From contig NZ_JAPELL010000001.1 in assembly GCF_026094475.1 (NCBI RefSeq), positions 310,001 to 374,000 on the forward strand: a DNA stretch of 64,000 nt. Reading direction: 5' to 3'. This DNA comes from Homoserinimonas sedimenticola. GTDB lineage: Bacteria > Actinomycetota > Actinomycetes > Actinomycetales > Microbacteriaceae. Position numbers and translations under genes: made by a program. The notes under the pieces are model-generated. The model did no database searches, had not been told where the DNA came from, and was given only the letters and a program-made list of their open reading frames with translations. Positions 46,934 through 55,760 of this stretch are shown one piece after another. Numbering within the stretch: the first letter of the stretch is position 1; each line of letters begins with the position of its first letter.

Positions 46934-47788
46934 ATGGGATTCATCGAGGCGATCATCCTCGGCCTTGTGCAGGGCCTCACAGAGTTTCTGCCGATCTCGT
47001 CCAGCGCCCACCTGCGCATCGTGGGCGAGTTCCTCCCCTCCGCGACCGACCCCGGCGCAACCTTCACCGCCATCACGCAGCTCGGCACCGAGGCGGCGGT
47101 CGTCATCTACTTCTGGAAGGACATCACCCGCATCATCGGGAGGTGGTTCCGTCACTGGCGGCCCAGTGAGGGCATCCCCAAGAATGACCCCGACGTGCGA
47201 CTCGGATGGCTCGTCATCATCGGCACCATTCCGATCGTGCTCGTGGGCTTCTTCGCGCAGGAATACATTCGCTCCGTCTTCCGCAACCTCTGGTTGGTCG
47301 CGATCGTGCTCATCTTCTTCGGTGTGCTCCTATGGCTCGCCGACTGGCTCGGCAAGCGCACACGCGACATGCGGGAGATGAGCTACCGCGACGGCATCCT
47401 CGTCGGTCTGGCCCAGGTGCTCGCCCTCATCCCCGGCGTCTCCCGCTCCGGCGCGACCACCAGCATGGGTCTCGCCCTCGGCTACACCCGGCCCGCCGCC
47501 GCCCGCTTTGCCTTCCTCCTCGCCATCCCCGCTGTCTTCGGCAGCGGGCTCTACGAGCTCTATCACGGCATCACCTGCGACCCTGCGACGGATGTCTGTG
47601 TCGAGGTCTACGGCCCCTTGGAGACTCTCATCGCGACCATCGTCGCCTTCGGCGTCGGCCTCGGGGTCATCGCATTCCTGATGGCGTACATCTCGAAGCG
47701 CTCGTTCCTGCCCTTCGTGATCTACCGACTGGCGCTCGGCGGCGCCCTCATCGTCCTGCTGTCCGTGGGGGCGATCTCGGCGCTCTAG
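46934..47788 (+). CDS. uppP: Undecaprenyl-diphosphatase
   Basis: 284 residues from the ATG at 46934, preceded by CGGGAG. MGFIEAIILGLVQGLTEFLP followed by ISSSAHLRIV and, in the second half, IPGVSRSGATTSMGLALGY are the BacA/UppP signatures with the conserved Glu and Arg/Ser active-site residues. Seven or eight membrane helices. It recycles the lipid carrier for cell-wall synthesis and confers basal bacitracin resistance. The stop codon TAG is also the first half of the -10 box of mshC. Confidence 0.95.
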   Translation: MGFIEAIILGLVQGLTEFLPISSSAHLRIVGEFLPSATDPGATFTAITQLGTEAAVVIYFWKDITRIIGRWFRHWRPSEGIPKNDPDVRLGWLVIIGTIPIVLVGFFAQEYIRSVFRNLWLVAIVLIFFGVLLWLADWLGKRTRDMREMSYRDGILVGLAQVLALIPGVSRSGATTSMGLALGYTRPAAARFAFLLAIPAVFGSGLYELYHGITCDPATDVCVEVYGPLETLIATIVAFGVGLGVIAFLMAYISKRSFLPFVIYRLALGGALIVLLSVGAISAL

Positions 47789-47791
47789 GCT
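47786..47791 (+). promoter_or_regulatory. -10 element TAGGCT of mshC (leaderless, shares the uppP stop)
   Basis: TAGGCT begins with the uppP stop codon TAG and ends six bases before the mshC GTG. Confidence 0.55.
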
Positions 47792-47797
47792 TGACGG

Positions 47798-49036
47798 GTG
47801 AAGTCCTGGAGCCACCCCGCAGTACCGTCCATCCCCGGCACGGGACCGATCCCGCAACTATTCGACACCGCGACGGGCGGCCTCAAGCGCGCCTGCTCCA
47901 ACAGCCACGCGTCCCTCTACGTCTGCGGCATCACCCCCTACGACGCCACACACCTCGGCCATGCCGCCACCTACCTCGCCTACGACACCCTCGTGCGAGT
48001 GTGGCTCGATGCGGGGATGGATGTCCGCTACGTGCAGAACATCACCGACATCGACGACCCTTTGCTCGAGCGCGCCAACGCCACCGGCGTGGACTGGCGT
48101 GAGCTCGCGGAATCCCAGGTGCAGCTCTTTCGCTCCGACATGGAGCGCCTCCGCATCATCCCGCCGCAGCACTATGTGGGCGTGACGGAGGTCATCGACG
48201 ATGTCGCGGATGCCGTGGCGCAGCTCCTGCAGAGCGGCATCGGCTACCGGGTCCCCAGCGACGACGCCGACGACGACATCTACTTCGACAGCGCCGCCGC
48301 GGCAGGCGTCGCCTGGTCGCTCGGGAGCGAGAGCGGACTCGACCGCGACACCATGCTCACCCTCTCCGCCGAGCGTGGGGGAGACCCTGAGCGCCCCGGC
48401 AAGCGCGACCCGCTCGACCCGCTCCTCTGGCGCGCCGAACGCGCGGGCGAACCCGCGTGGGATTCCGTGCTGGGGCGCGGCCGTCCCGGCTGGCACATCG
48501 AATGTGCGGTGATTGCCCTTGACCGCCACGAGGAGACCATCACCGTCAACGGCGGCGGCTCCGACCTCGTCTTCCCACACCACGAGTACAGCGCCGGTCA
48601 CGTCGCGGCTCTCACGGGCGAACCCCTCGCCGAGATCTACTCCCACGCGGGAATGGTCGCCTACCAGGGCGAGAAGATGAGCAAATCCCTCGGCAACCTC
48701 GTGCTCGTCTCGCGCCTGGCGCAGGAGGGCGCAGACCCCCGCGCCATCCGTCTCGCCCTGCTTTCGGAGCACTACCGCAGCGACTGGGAATGGACGGATG
48801 CCCATCTCTCGCGCGCACAGGCCCGGCTCGAGGCGTGGTCGCGGTGGGCCGCCGCGGTCGAAGCCTCCGATGCGGCCGTGGATCCGCTCGTGACGGTGCT
48901 TCGGGAGACGCTCAGTCACGACCTCGAGACGCCGCGGGCGCTCGAGCGCGTCGACGCCCACATCGCCGCGGGCGCTCCCGCGTCTGCCGAGGCCGTCACG
49001 GCGATCGACGCGCTTCTCGGCGTGCGCCTGGTCTAA
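47798..49036 (+). CDS. mshC: Mycothiol synthesis cysteine ligase MshC
   Basis: 412 residues. The class I synthetase-like motif SLYVCGITPYDATHLGHAAT is the MshC form (cysteinyl-tRNA synthetase has GPTVYD). VRYVQNITDIDDPLLERA, the zinc-site region PGWHIECAVIALD with HHEYSAGH, and KMSKSLGNLV complete the set. It joins cysteine to glucosaminyl-inositol in mycothiol synthesis, with ATP. It lacks the anticodon-binding C-terminus of CysS, in agreement with its length. Confidence 0.95.
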   Translation: MKSWSHPAVPSIPGTGPIPQLFDTATGGLKRACSNSHASLYVCGITPYDATHLGHAATYLAYDTLVRVWLDAGMDVRYVQNITDIDDPLLERANATGVDWRELAESQVQLFRSDMERLRIIPPQHYVGVTEVIDDVADAVAQLLQSGIGYRVPSDDADDDIYFDSAAAAGVAWSLGSESGLDRDTMLTLSAERGGDPERPGKRDPLDPLLWRAERAGEPAWDSVLGRGRPGWHIECAVIALDRHEETITVNGGGSDLVFPHHEYSAGHVAALTGEPLAEIYSHAGMVAYQGEKMSKSLGNLVLVSRLAQEGADPRAIRLALLSEHYRSDWEWTDAHLSRAQARLEAWSRWAAAVEASDAAVDPLVTVLRETLSHDLETPRALERVDAHIAAGAPASAEAVTAIDALLGVRLV

Positions 49037-49064
49037 GCGGGCTCGAGCTCGTCGACCACGACGG

Positions 49065-49922
49065 TTAGGGGCCGTTGCCGCCGCGGCCGTCCGCCCGGCC
49101 ACCGTCGCCGCGGTGCCGCAGGTACTTCTCAAACTCCTCGGCAATCGCATCGCCGCTCGCCTCGGGGGAGTCGACCGTGTCGCGCGCCTGCTCGAGCTGG
49201 TGGATGTACGACGCCATCTCATCGTCCTCGCCCGCCAGCGTGTCGATGTTGTCCTCCCATGCGGCCGCCTCGGCCTCGAGGTCGCTGCGGGGAACGTTCA
49301 CCCCGATGAGCTCCTCCAGCTTGTCGAGCAGGGCAAGCGTGGCCTTGGGTGAGGGGACGCTGTGCACGTAATGGGGAACGGATGCCCACACCGAGAGGGT
49401 GCGCACATCCGCTCTCTCGCACGCATCGGCGAGGATGCTGAGGATGCCGACGGGCCCCTCATAGGCGCTGCGTTCGAGTTCGAGGGCACCGCGGACATCC
49501 GAGTTCTCGCTCGTCACGAAGACCGAGATCGGGCGGGTGTGGGGTACGTCGGCGAGCATCGCGCCGAGGAACACGACCGTGTCGATCTCCCGATCCTCGA
49601 TCGTCTCGAGCACCTCGGAGGCGAAGGTCTTCCAGTTGCGGGAGGGCTCGGTGCCGAGGAGCAGGTACACGTCACCTTCCGTGCGGGGGCCGAAGATCGT
49701 GACCCCCGGCCACTCGATCAGCCGGGACCCGTCCTCGTTGCTGCGCACGGTCGGCCGGTTGAACTGGTAGTCGAAATAGTCCTCGGGGTCGACCGCGGCG
49801 ATGGGGTCGACGTCGAGCAGGTCGCGCAGGGCGACGACAGCACTGCTCGCGGCGTCTCCCGCATCGTTCCAGCCGGAGAACGCGACGATGAGCAGTCGCT
49901 GGCCGAGTATCCCGTCCCGCAC
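49065..49922 (-). CDS. PAC2 family protein (proteasome-assembly-chaperone-like)
   Basis: 285 residues from the GTG at 49922 (VRDGILGQRLLIVAFSGWND). LIVAFSGWNDAGDAASSAV and VVFLGAMLADVPHTRP are the PAC2 signatures. The acidic linker and disordered basic/glycine tail (RGDGGRADGRGGNGP) are usual for actinobacterial members. The function in bacteria is unknown. An ATG at 50003 would lie upstream of the likely transcription start set by the TATCCT box, so the GTG after GGAAGGG is preferred. Divergent from the HAD gene. Confidence 0.85.
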   Translation of the reverse strand: MRDGILGQRLLIVAFSGWNDAGDAASSAVVALRDLLDVDPIAAVDPEDYFDYQFNRPTVRSNEDGSRLIEWPGVTIFGPRTEGDVYLLLGTEPSRNWKTFASEVLETIEDREIDTVVFLGAMLADVPHTRPISVFVTSENSDVRGALELERSAYEGPVGILSILADACERADVRTLSVWASVPHYVHSVPSPKATLALLDKLEELIGVNVPRSDLEAEAAAWEDNIDTLAGEDDEMASYIHQLEQARDTVDSPEASGDAIAEEFEKYLRHRGDGGRADGRGGNGP

Positions 49923-49972
49923 GCGTATCCCTTCCCCCGCCGCCTTACTGAAGGCCGTCGAGTGCTTGTTAA

Positions 49973-49978
49973 AGGATA
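49973..49978 (-). promoter_or_regulatory. Candidate -10 element TATCCT of the PAC2 gene
   Basis: TATCCT on the minus strand would start RNA near 49966 and give a leader of about 45 bases ending in GGAAGGG before the GTG at 49922. Confidence 0.4.
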
Positions 49979-50029
49979 GGCCGCTTGCTGGGAGAGCGCG
50001 CATCGCGCAGGTCGGCGATGTGTGGCGTC

Positions 50030-50035
50030 TAGACT
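50030..50035 (+). promoter_or_regulatory. -10 element TAGACT of the HAD gene (leaderless)
   Basis: TAGACT, six bases, then GTG at 50042. Confidence 0.55.
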
Positions 50036-50041
50036 CTTCCG

Positions 50042-50722
50042 GTGCATTCTTCTCTTCCCTCCGGCGTCTTCTGGGACATGGACGGCACCATCGTCGATAC
50101 CGAGCCGTACTGGATGAAGGCCGAGGAGGACCTCGTCGCCGAGTTCGGGGTGCCCTGGACTCACGAGGATTCCCTCGAGATCGTGGGGGCAGCGCTCGAG
50201 CACTCTGCCCGCGTCTTTCAGAACCGCGGGGTGGACCTTCCGAGCGACGTCATCATCCAGCGGCTCAGCGGCAGCGTCATCGAGCAGATCCGCGTCGCGG
50301 TGCCGTGGCGTCCCGGTGCGCGCGACCTGCTGCTCGCTCTGCGTGAGCGCGGCATCCCGACCGCCCTCGTGACGATGTCCTACGGCGAGATGGCGCATCT
50401 CGTGGCGGACTCGATCGGCTTCGACGCCTTCGACGCCGTCATCTCGGGCGACGTCGTCTCCCACGGCAAGCCGCATCCGGAACCGTACCTCCACGCGGCG
50501 CGCACCCTCAGCCTCGACCCCGCGGACTGCGTCGCGATCGAGGACTCGCCCGCCGGCGTGGCCTCCGCCGTCGCCTCGGGTATGGCCACGATCGGCGTGC
50601 CCGCCCACGTGAGCCTGCCCGAGAGCGAGGAGTACACGCTCTGGACCACCCTCGACGGGCGCACCGTCGACGACCTCGGTGCCGTCCTCGCGGCATCCCG
50701 CCGCAAGGAGAACCACCGATGA
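50042..50722 (+). CDS. HAD-family phosphatase (beta-phosphoglucomutase-like)
   Basis: 226 residues. Motif I FWDMDGTIVDTEPYW, motif II in ALVTMSYGEM, and motif III/IV in KPHPEPYLHAARTL and CVAIEDSPAGVASAVASG. A helical cap of the beta-phosphoglucomutase or GPH type lies between. The substrate is probably a small sugar phosphate. The stop overlaps the start of the tRNA methyltransferase gene by four bases, a conserved actinobacterial arrangement. Confidence 0.9.
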   Translation: MHSSLPSGVFWDMDGTIVDTEPYWMKAEEDLVAEFGVPWTHEDSLEIVGAALEHSARVFQNRGVDLPSDVIIQRLSGSVIEQIRVAVPWRPGARDLLLALRERGIPTALVTMSYGEMAHLVADSIGFDAFDAVISGDVVSHGKPHPEPYLHAARTLSLDPADCVAIEDSPAGVASAVASGMATIGVPAHVSLPESEEYTLWTTLDGRTVDDLGAVLAASRRKENHR

Positions 50723-51735
50723 GCTTCAGCGGCCCCTTCCGCCTCGGCGACAAGGTGCAGCTCACGGGTCCCAAGGCCCGGCTGCACACGATCATCCTCG
50801 AGTCGGGCAAGGTGTTCCACTCGCACCGCGGCACGATCGATCACGACGCGCTCGTCGGCCTACCCGACGGTTCCGTCGTCACCAATTCCACGGGTGACGA
50901 ATACCTCGCGCTGCGGCCCCTGCTGAACGACTTCGTCATGTCGATGCCGCGCGGTGCCGCCATCATCTATCCCAAGGATGCTGCGCAGATCCTTGCGGTC
51001 GGCGATATTTTCCCCGGCGCGACCGTCGTGGAGGCGGGTGTCGGATCGGGCGCGCTCAGCCTCTGGCTCCTGCGCGCGCTGGGCGACACGGGCGAGCTCA
51101 AGTCCTTTGAGCGCCGCGAGGAGTTCGCCGAGATCGCGCAGGCGAACGTGACGAACTTCTTCGGGCGTCGGCCCGAGAACTGGTCGGTCACGGTGGGCGA
51201 CCTCGTGGAGGCTCTGCCGCAGACGACGGAGGCGGCATCCGTCGACCGGATCATCCTCGACATGCTCGCGCCGTGGGAGTGCCTCGACGAGTGCGCTGAC
51301 GCGCTCAAGTCTGGGGGCGTGCTCGTCTGCTACATCGCAACCGTGACTCAACTCTCGCGGGTTGCCGAGGCAATCCGGGCCACCGGCCGCTTCACCGACC
51401 CGCAGTCCGCAGAGACCATGGTGCGCGGATGGCACGTGGAAGGGCTCGCGGTGCGCCCCGACCACCGCATGGTCGCGCACACGGGGTTCCTGCTGACCGC
51501 GCGCAAGCTCGCCGACGGCACGGTCCTTCCGCAGCTCAAGCGGCGCGTCTCCAAGACCGAATTCAGCGACGCCGACGTCGAATTGTGGACGCCCGGCGCC
51601 CTCGGTGACCGCACGGGCAGCGACAAGAAGCTCCGCAAGACGGCGCGCGCCGCCCGGGCGGCCGCCGCGCACTCGGTCGCCGCGAATGCCGAGGCCGAGG
51701 CACCCGACCCCGAGTCGGATGCTCCGGCCAACTAG
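50719..51735 (+). CDS. trmI: tRNA (adenine-N1-)-methyltransferase
   Basis: 338 residues. The N-terminal beta domain (FRLGDKVQLTGPKARLHTII, then SHRGTIDHDALVG) is the TrmI family feature. SAM motif I is VVEAGVGSGALSLWLLRALG and motif IV is DRIILDMLAPWECLDE. Methylates A58 in the tRNA T-loop as a tetramer. The C-terminal 50 residues are Ala-rich and acidic. The stop codon TAG forms part of the next gene's -10 box. Confidence 0.93.
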   Translation: MSFSGPFRLGDKVQLTGPKARLHTIILESGKVFHSHRGTIDHDALVGLPDGSVVTNSTGDEYLALRPLLNDFVMSMPRGAAIIYPKDAAQILAVGDIFPGATVVEAGVGSGALSLWLLRALGDTGELKSFERREEFAEIAQANVTNFFGRRPENWSVTVGDLVEALPQTTEAASVDRIILDMLAPWECLDECADALKSGGVLVCYIATVTQLSRVAEAIRATGRFTDPQSAETMVRGWHVEGLAVRPDHRMVAHTGFLLTARKLADGTVLPQLKRRVSKTEFSDADVELWTPGALGDRTGSDKKLRKTARAARAAAAHSVAANAEAEAPDPESDAPAN

Positions 51736-51738
51736 AAT
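51733..51738 (+). promoter_or_regulatory. -10 element TAGAAT of the FKBP lipoprotein gene
   Basis: TAGAAT contains the trmI stop codon and lies 28 bases before the GTG at 51767, so this gene has a short leader with an AAAAGAGGA ribosome site. Confidence 0.5.
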
Positions 51739-51766
51739 TGCCAGACCCGCAACGAAAAGAGGATCC

Positions 51767-52696
51767 GTGCGCACACTTCCCGCGCTGCTGACCGTCGCCG
51801 TCGTCCTTCCGGCGCTCGCCGCGTGCTCGGCACAGCCCGACGCCTGCGAGCTCCCGTCCGGCGACGCATCCTCTGTCGTCACCGCCGAGGGCGCGTTCGG
51901 TTCCGCCCCCGAGATCGACATGCCCACGCCCGTCATCACGCAGGAGTCGCAGGCGAGCGTGCTCGTGGAGGGGGAGGGCGACCTACTGGCGCCCGGCCAG
52001 CCGGCCCTCGTTCAGCTTTCGCTGCTCAACGGCGGCACGGGCGAGTTGCTGCAGGACACCTACCAGGACGCCCCCATCCTGCAGGTTGCGGGCACCGAGA
52101 CCCTTCCGCCCGTGGGCGCCGCGCTCGAGTGCGCCCGTGAGGGCTCGCGCATCGTCGCCGTCGGCTCCCCGCAAGCAACGCACGGGGGAGAGGCGATCCC
52201 CGAGCTGGGTGTCGCCGCCGACGACTCCTTCGTCTTCGTGATCGACGTGCTCCAGACCTTCCTCCCTAAGGCCGACGGCGTGACTCGCGCGGGCAACAAC
52301 GGCGACCCTGCGGTCGCTCTCGCTCCCAACGGTCGTCCCGGCATCACGGTGCCCAACACGGAGGCGCCCGAGGATGCCGTCATCTCCGTCCTCAAGGAGG
52401 GCGACGGAGCAGAATTGGAGGAGGGCGACCAGGCCGTTCTCCACTACACGGGCATCACGTGGGCTGAGGAGGAGGTCTTCGACAGCTCCTGGGAGGCGGG
52501 AGCCCCCCGCATCTTCGACCTCAGCGAGGGCAGCCTGATCGAGGGCTTCTACGACGGCATCGTCGGCCAGAAGGTCGGCTCGCAGGTGCTGCTCGTGATC
52601 CCGCCGGAGCTCGGCTACGGCGACCAGGCGAGCGCGAGCATCCCCGCCGGCTCGACCCTGATCTTCGTCGTCGACATCCTGGGCATCGTCGAATAG
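51767..52696 (+). CDS. FKBP-type peptidyl-prolyl isomerase lipoprotein with two FKBP domains
   Basis: 309 residues from the GTG at 51767. A lipoprotein signal ends in PALAACS (lipobox LAAC). Two FKBP-like domains follow: the first (about 60-170) is diverged, the second (about 200-309) is canonical, with DQAVLHYTGITWAEEEVFDS, FYDGIVGQKVGSQVLLVIPP and ELGYGDQ. Folds proteins outside the membrane, as a counterpart of PrsA. The open frame upstream lies inside trmI. Confidence 0.92.
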   Translation: MRTLPALLTVAVVLPALAACSAQPDACELPSGDASSVVTAEGAFGSAPEIDMPTPVITQESQASVLVEGEGDLLAPGQPALVQLSLLNGGTGELLQDTYQDAPILQVAGTETLPPVGAALECAREGSRIVAVGSPQATHGGEAIPELGVAADDSFVFVIDVLQTFLPKADGVTRAGNNGDPAVALAPNGRPGITVPNTEAPEDAVISVLKEGDGAELEEGDQAVLHYTGITWAEEEVFDSSWEAGAPRIFDLSEGSLIEGFYDGIVGQKVGSQVLLVIPPELGYGDQASASIPAGSTLIFVVDILGIVE

Positions 52697-52701
52697 CCGC
52701 G

Positions 52702-53718
52702 ATGGCAGCAGCCCGCATCCCCGTCGAGGAGAGGCTCTTCAGCCTGGTCCTCGCGCTGCTCGCGACCGACGCGGGTCTGACGAAGCAGGAGATCCTGTCA
52801 ACCGTCCAGGGATACCGGCAGCGCTACGTCGCGGGCGGTGACAACGGCAACCTCGAGCGACAGTTCGAGCGCGACAAGGACGACATCCGGGAGCTCGGCG
52901 TTCCGCTGGAGACCGTCGAGCCTCTCGGCGAAGCGGGCAACAACCAGAACCTTCGCTACCGCATCCCCAAGGGGGCCTACGACCTGCCCGCGGACGTGCG
53001 CTTCACGCCTGAGGAGGAGACTCTCCTGCACCTCGCCTCCATGGTGTGGCGCGAGGGGAGCCTCTCGGCCGAGTCGGGCCGGGCCCTCCTCAAGCTGCGC
53101 TCGCTAGGGCTAGACGCGGCCGAGCCCGTACTCGGTTACACGCCCCGGCTGAGGGCCCGCGATGAAGCATTCGAGCCTCTCTCGGGCGCCCTGCAGAAGA
53201 GCGCCGTCGTGACCTTCTCCTACCTGAAGCCCGGCATGTTGTCGCCCGCGAGCCGCACGGTCGAGCCGCTCGCACTCTTCCAGCACGAGGGCCGCTGGCA
53301 CCTGTACTCGCGTATCCCCGGCAGCGACGAGACGCGCACCTATCTGCTACGCCGCATCATCGGTCCCGTCGCCGTCACCTCTCGCCGCTTCACGCCGCCC
53401 GCGGGCGACCAGGCGTCGATAGGCCTGGCAGAGCTCGCAGCGGTATGGAACGCGAACACCGCCGTCGTGCGTGTCGTGCCCGGTTCGGATGCCGCGACGA
53501 GGCTCCTGCGCAGGCGCGGCACCGAGGCATCCGGCGACGACGAACTCACGCTTCACTACGCCGACGCCGCGATCCTCGCAGACGAGCTCGCCGAGCTGGG
53601 ACCCGAGGTGCTCGTGGTCTCGCCCGAGCACCTACGCGACGCGGTACGGGAGCGTCTCGCCGCCGTCATCGCCGCCCACGGAGGGCCTTCCCACGGGGGA
53701 GGAAGCACGAATGGCTGA
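52702..53718 (+). CDS. pafB: WYL-domain transcription regulator PafB
   Basis: 338 residues. N-terminal helix-turn-helix region (VEERLFSLVLALLATDAGLT, then KQEILSTVQGYRQRY), followed by the WYL domain (VVTFSYLKPGMLSPASRTVE and PLALFQHEGRWHLYSR) and a C-terminal extension. PafB forms a heterodimer with PafC and activates the mycobacterial DNA-damage response, sensing single-stranded DNA through the WYL domain. Six bases after the FKBP gene; overlaps pafC by eight bases. No proteasome or pup genes are in the window. Confidence 0.9.
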   Translation: MAAARIPVEERLFSLVLALLATDAGLTKQEILSTVQGYRQRYVAGGDNGNLERQFERDKDDIRELGVPLETVEPLGEAGNNQNLRYRIPKGAYDLPADVRFTPEEETLLHLASMVWREGSLSAESGRALLKLRSLGLDAAEPVLGYTPRLRARDEAFEPLSGALQKSAVVTFSYLKPGMLSPASRTVEPLALFQHEGRWHLYSRIPGSDETRTYLLRRIIGPVAVTSRRFTPPAGDQASIGLAELAAVWNANTAVVRVVPGSDAATRLLRRRGTEASGDDELTLHYADAAILADELAELGPEVLVVSPEHLRDAVRERLAAVIAAHGGPSHGGGSTNG

Positions 53719-54700
53719 GGTGAAGGGCAGGCAGAAGGCCCCGCAGGCTGGCGACAAGCTAGCCTTCCTGCTGGTGCTCGTGCCCTACCTCATGGAGCGC
53801 GGGCGCACGAGCGTGACGGATGTCGCGGCCCACTTCGGCGTCTCGGAGGAGCAGGTGCGCGACGCGGTGCGCCTCATCGCCATCTCGGGCATCCCCGGCG
53901 ACACCGGCACGTACCAGCACGGTGATCTCTTCGACCTGGCCTGGGACGACTTCGATGAGAGCGACGAGATCCTGCTCACCAACCTCGTGGCGATCGACGA
54001 TGCCCCGCGATTCTCCGCGCGCGAGGCTGCCGCGCTGATCGCCGGGCTGCAGTACCTCTCCGGGCTGCCCGAGAATGCCGATCGCACGGCCATCTCGACC
54101 CTCATGGCGAAGCTCTCGCGCGGGGCATCCGCGACCCCGAGCCCCGTCGCGGTAGAGGACAGTGAGTCGAACAGCGTGCTCGCTGTCATCCGCGAGGCAG
54201 TCGCGAAGGGCACGCAGCTCGAGTTCGACTACATCGGCTGGGAGGGCACGCGGGGGCGTCGCGTCGTCGATCCGCTGCGGGTCGAGTCGCTCGACAACGA
54301 CTGGTACCTGCGCGCGTGGTGTCACCTCCGCGAATCGGTCCGCACCTTCCGCATGGATCGCATGATCGACCCCGTTGCGACGGATGCCCCCGTCTCCGAC
54401 CGCTCCCGCGACATCTCGCTGGGAGACACCCTCTTCGAGGGCTCTCGCAGCGACACCGTCGTGACGCTTGAGGTGGCCCGCGCGGCGCTACCCCTCCTCG
54501 CCGACTTCTCGCCCTCCGAGCCGGTCGACGCGGGTGGCGACACCGTCGTGACGACGATCTCGGTTCCGCACTTCCACCGGCTCAAGCGGCTCGCCGCCGG
54601 AATGGCAGGGATGCTTCGCGTTGTGGACCCGCCTGAGGCCAGGGATGCCGTGGCCGAGTGGGCATCCGCCGCGCTTTCCCGATACACGCAGCATCAGTGA
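53711..54700 (+). CDS. pafC: WYL-domain transcription regulator PafC
   Basis: 329 residues from the ATG at 53711. Winged helix (KLAFLLVLVPYLMERGRTSV, then TDVAAHFGVSEEQVRDAVRL) and WYL core (TQLEFDYIGWEGTRGRRVVD, then LDNDWYLRAWCHLRESVRTF). Partner of PafB, with which it is fused in some actinobacteria. The longer open frame starting at 53471 is inside pafB. Confidence 0.92.
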   Translation: MAEVKGRQKAPQAGDKLAFLLVLVPYLMERGRTSVTDVAAHFGVSEEQVRDAVRLIAISGIPGDTGTYQHGDLFDLAWDDFDESDEILLTNLVAIDDAPRFSAREAAALIAGLQYLSGLPENADRTAISTLMAKLSRGASATPSPVAVEDSESNSVLAVIREAVAKGTQLEFDYIGWEGTRGRRVVDPLRVESLDNDWYLRAWCHLRESVRTFRMDRMIDPVATDAPVSDRSRDISLGDTLFEGSRSDTVVTLEVARAALPLLADFSPSEPVDAGGDTVVTTISVPHFHRLKRLAAGMAGMLRVVDPPEARDAVAEWASAALSRYTQHQ

Positions 54701-54702
54701 CG

Positions 54703-54708
54703 TAGACT
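54703..54708 (+). promoter_or_regulatory. Candidate -10 element TAGACT of the tatA-tatC-helY unit
   Basis: TAGACT directly follows the pafC stop codon and would give a leader of about 40 bases before tatA, which has a GAAAGAAGAGA ribosome site. Confidence 0.45.
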
Positions 54709-54753
54709 TTCAGCACTCAACGACGTCGCCACACCCACTGAAAGAAGAGACCC

Positions 54754-54957
54754 ATGCCAAACCTCGGTGGCTGGACCGGACTCATCCTCGTCCTCATCGT
54801 GCTCGTCGTCTTCGCTGCGCCGAAGCTCCCGCAGATGGCCAAGAGCGTCGCCCAGTCGATGAACATCTTCAAGAACGAGATGAAGTCGAACCGTGCGGAT
54901 GAGAGCTCGGCCGACGACGTTCCTGCGACGGCGGACGAGAAGAACACGAAGAACTGA
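54754..54957 (+). CDS. tatA: Twin-arginine translocation protein TatA
   Basis: 67 residues: an N-terminal membrane helix (LGGWTGLILVLIVLVVFAA), the hinge PKLPQMAKSVAQSMNIFKNE as amphipathic helix, and an acidic tail. Forms the pore component of the Tat system exporting folded proteins. Followed by tatC after five bases. Confidence 0.95.
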   Translation: MPNLGGWTGLILVLIVLVVFAAPKLPQMAKSVAQSMNIFKNEMKSNRADESSADDVPATADEKNTKN

Positions 54958-54962
54958 TCGGC

Positions 54963-55760
54963 GTGGCTGCGCCGACACGCACGCCGCGCAACCGAGAGGG
55001 TCGCATGCCCCTCGCCCAGCACCTCCTCGAGTTCCGCCGCCGCCTGTTCATCTCGGCCATCGCGATTGTCGTCGGCGCTGGTGCCGGATTCTTCACGGCG
55101 GAGTGGGTCTGGGGGCAACTGCGCGAGCCCCTTCGCCGCGTCGCGGAAGAGCAGGGTCGTACGGCGGACGTCTCCTACACCTACGTCACCGAGGCTTTTG
55201 ACACGCGGCTGCAGATCGCCTTCATCGTCGCGCTGATCATCGCAAGCCCCGTCTGGCTCTACCAGATTTGGGCATTCTTCATGCCCGCCCTGCACCGTCA
55301 TGAGAAGCGCTTGGCACTGGGCTTCCTCGGTACCGCCGTTCCTCTGTTCCTTGCGGGTTGCTATGTCGGCTGGCTCGTGCTCCCGAACATGGTGACTCTC
55401 CTGGTCGGCTTTGCGGCGGAGGATGCGCCATCGTTGCTCACGGCCAAGACCTACCTCGACTTCACCGCCAAACTTCTCATAGCCGTCGGCATCGCCTTCG
55501 TGCTCCCGGTCTTCCTCGTGATGCTCAACATCGCGGGAGTGATCACCGCGAAGCAGATCCTCGGCGGCTGGCGCGTCGCGATCGTCGTCATTGCAACCTT
55601 CGCCGCTCTCGCCACCCCGGCTGCCGATGTCGTCTCGATGTTCATCCTCATGGGGGCGATGGTCGTGCTCTACTTCGCCGCGGCAGGCGTAGCCTGGCTC
55701 AACGATCGGCGAGCCGCCCGACGGCTTGCAAAGCTGGAGGAGGAGGCGCGAGTGCCATGA
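54963..55760 (+). CDS. tatC: Twin-arginine translocation protein TatC
   Basis: 265 residues, GTG start. Six predicted membrane helices. REGRMPLAQHLLEFRRRLFI is the conserved N-terminal signal-recognition region (HLxELRxR pattern) and AEEQGRTADVSYTYVTEAFD the first periplasmic loop. Recognises the RR signal peptides. The stop overlaps the helicase ATG by four bases. Confidence 0.95.
   Translation: MAAPTRTPRNREGRMPLAQHLLEFRRRLFISAIAIVVGAGAGFFTAEWVWGQLREPLRRVAEEQGRTADVSYTYVTEAFDTRLQIAFIVALIIASPVWLYQIWAFFMPALHRHEKRLALGFLGTAVPLFLAGCYVGWLVLPNMVTLLVGFAAEDAPSLLTAKTYLDFTAKLLIAVGIAFVLPVFLVMLNIAGVITAKQILGGWRVAIVVIATFAALATPAADVVSMFILMGAMVVLYFAAAGVAWLNDRRAARRLAKLEEEARVP

Noticed and set aside
47798-49036. 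Cysteinyl-tRNA synthetase instead of MshC
   Set aside because: The CGITPYDATHLGHA motif, the 412-residue length and the missing anticodon-binding domain all favour MshC.
49923-50003. PAC2 start at ATG 50003
   Set aside because: It lies upstream of the likely TATCCT promoter and has no family sequence; GTG 49922 has a ribosome site.
52702-54700. Proteasome/pupylation locus suggested by pafB-pafC
   Set aside because: No pup, pafA, dop or proteasome genes occur here; pafBC stand with tat and helY as in actinobacteria lacking the proteasome.
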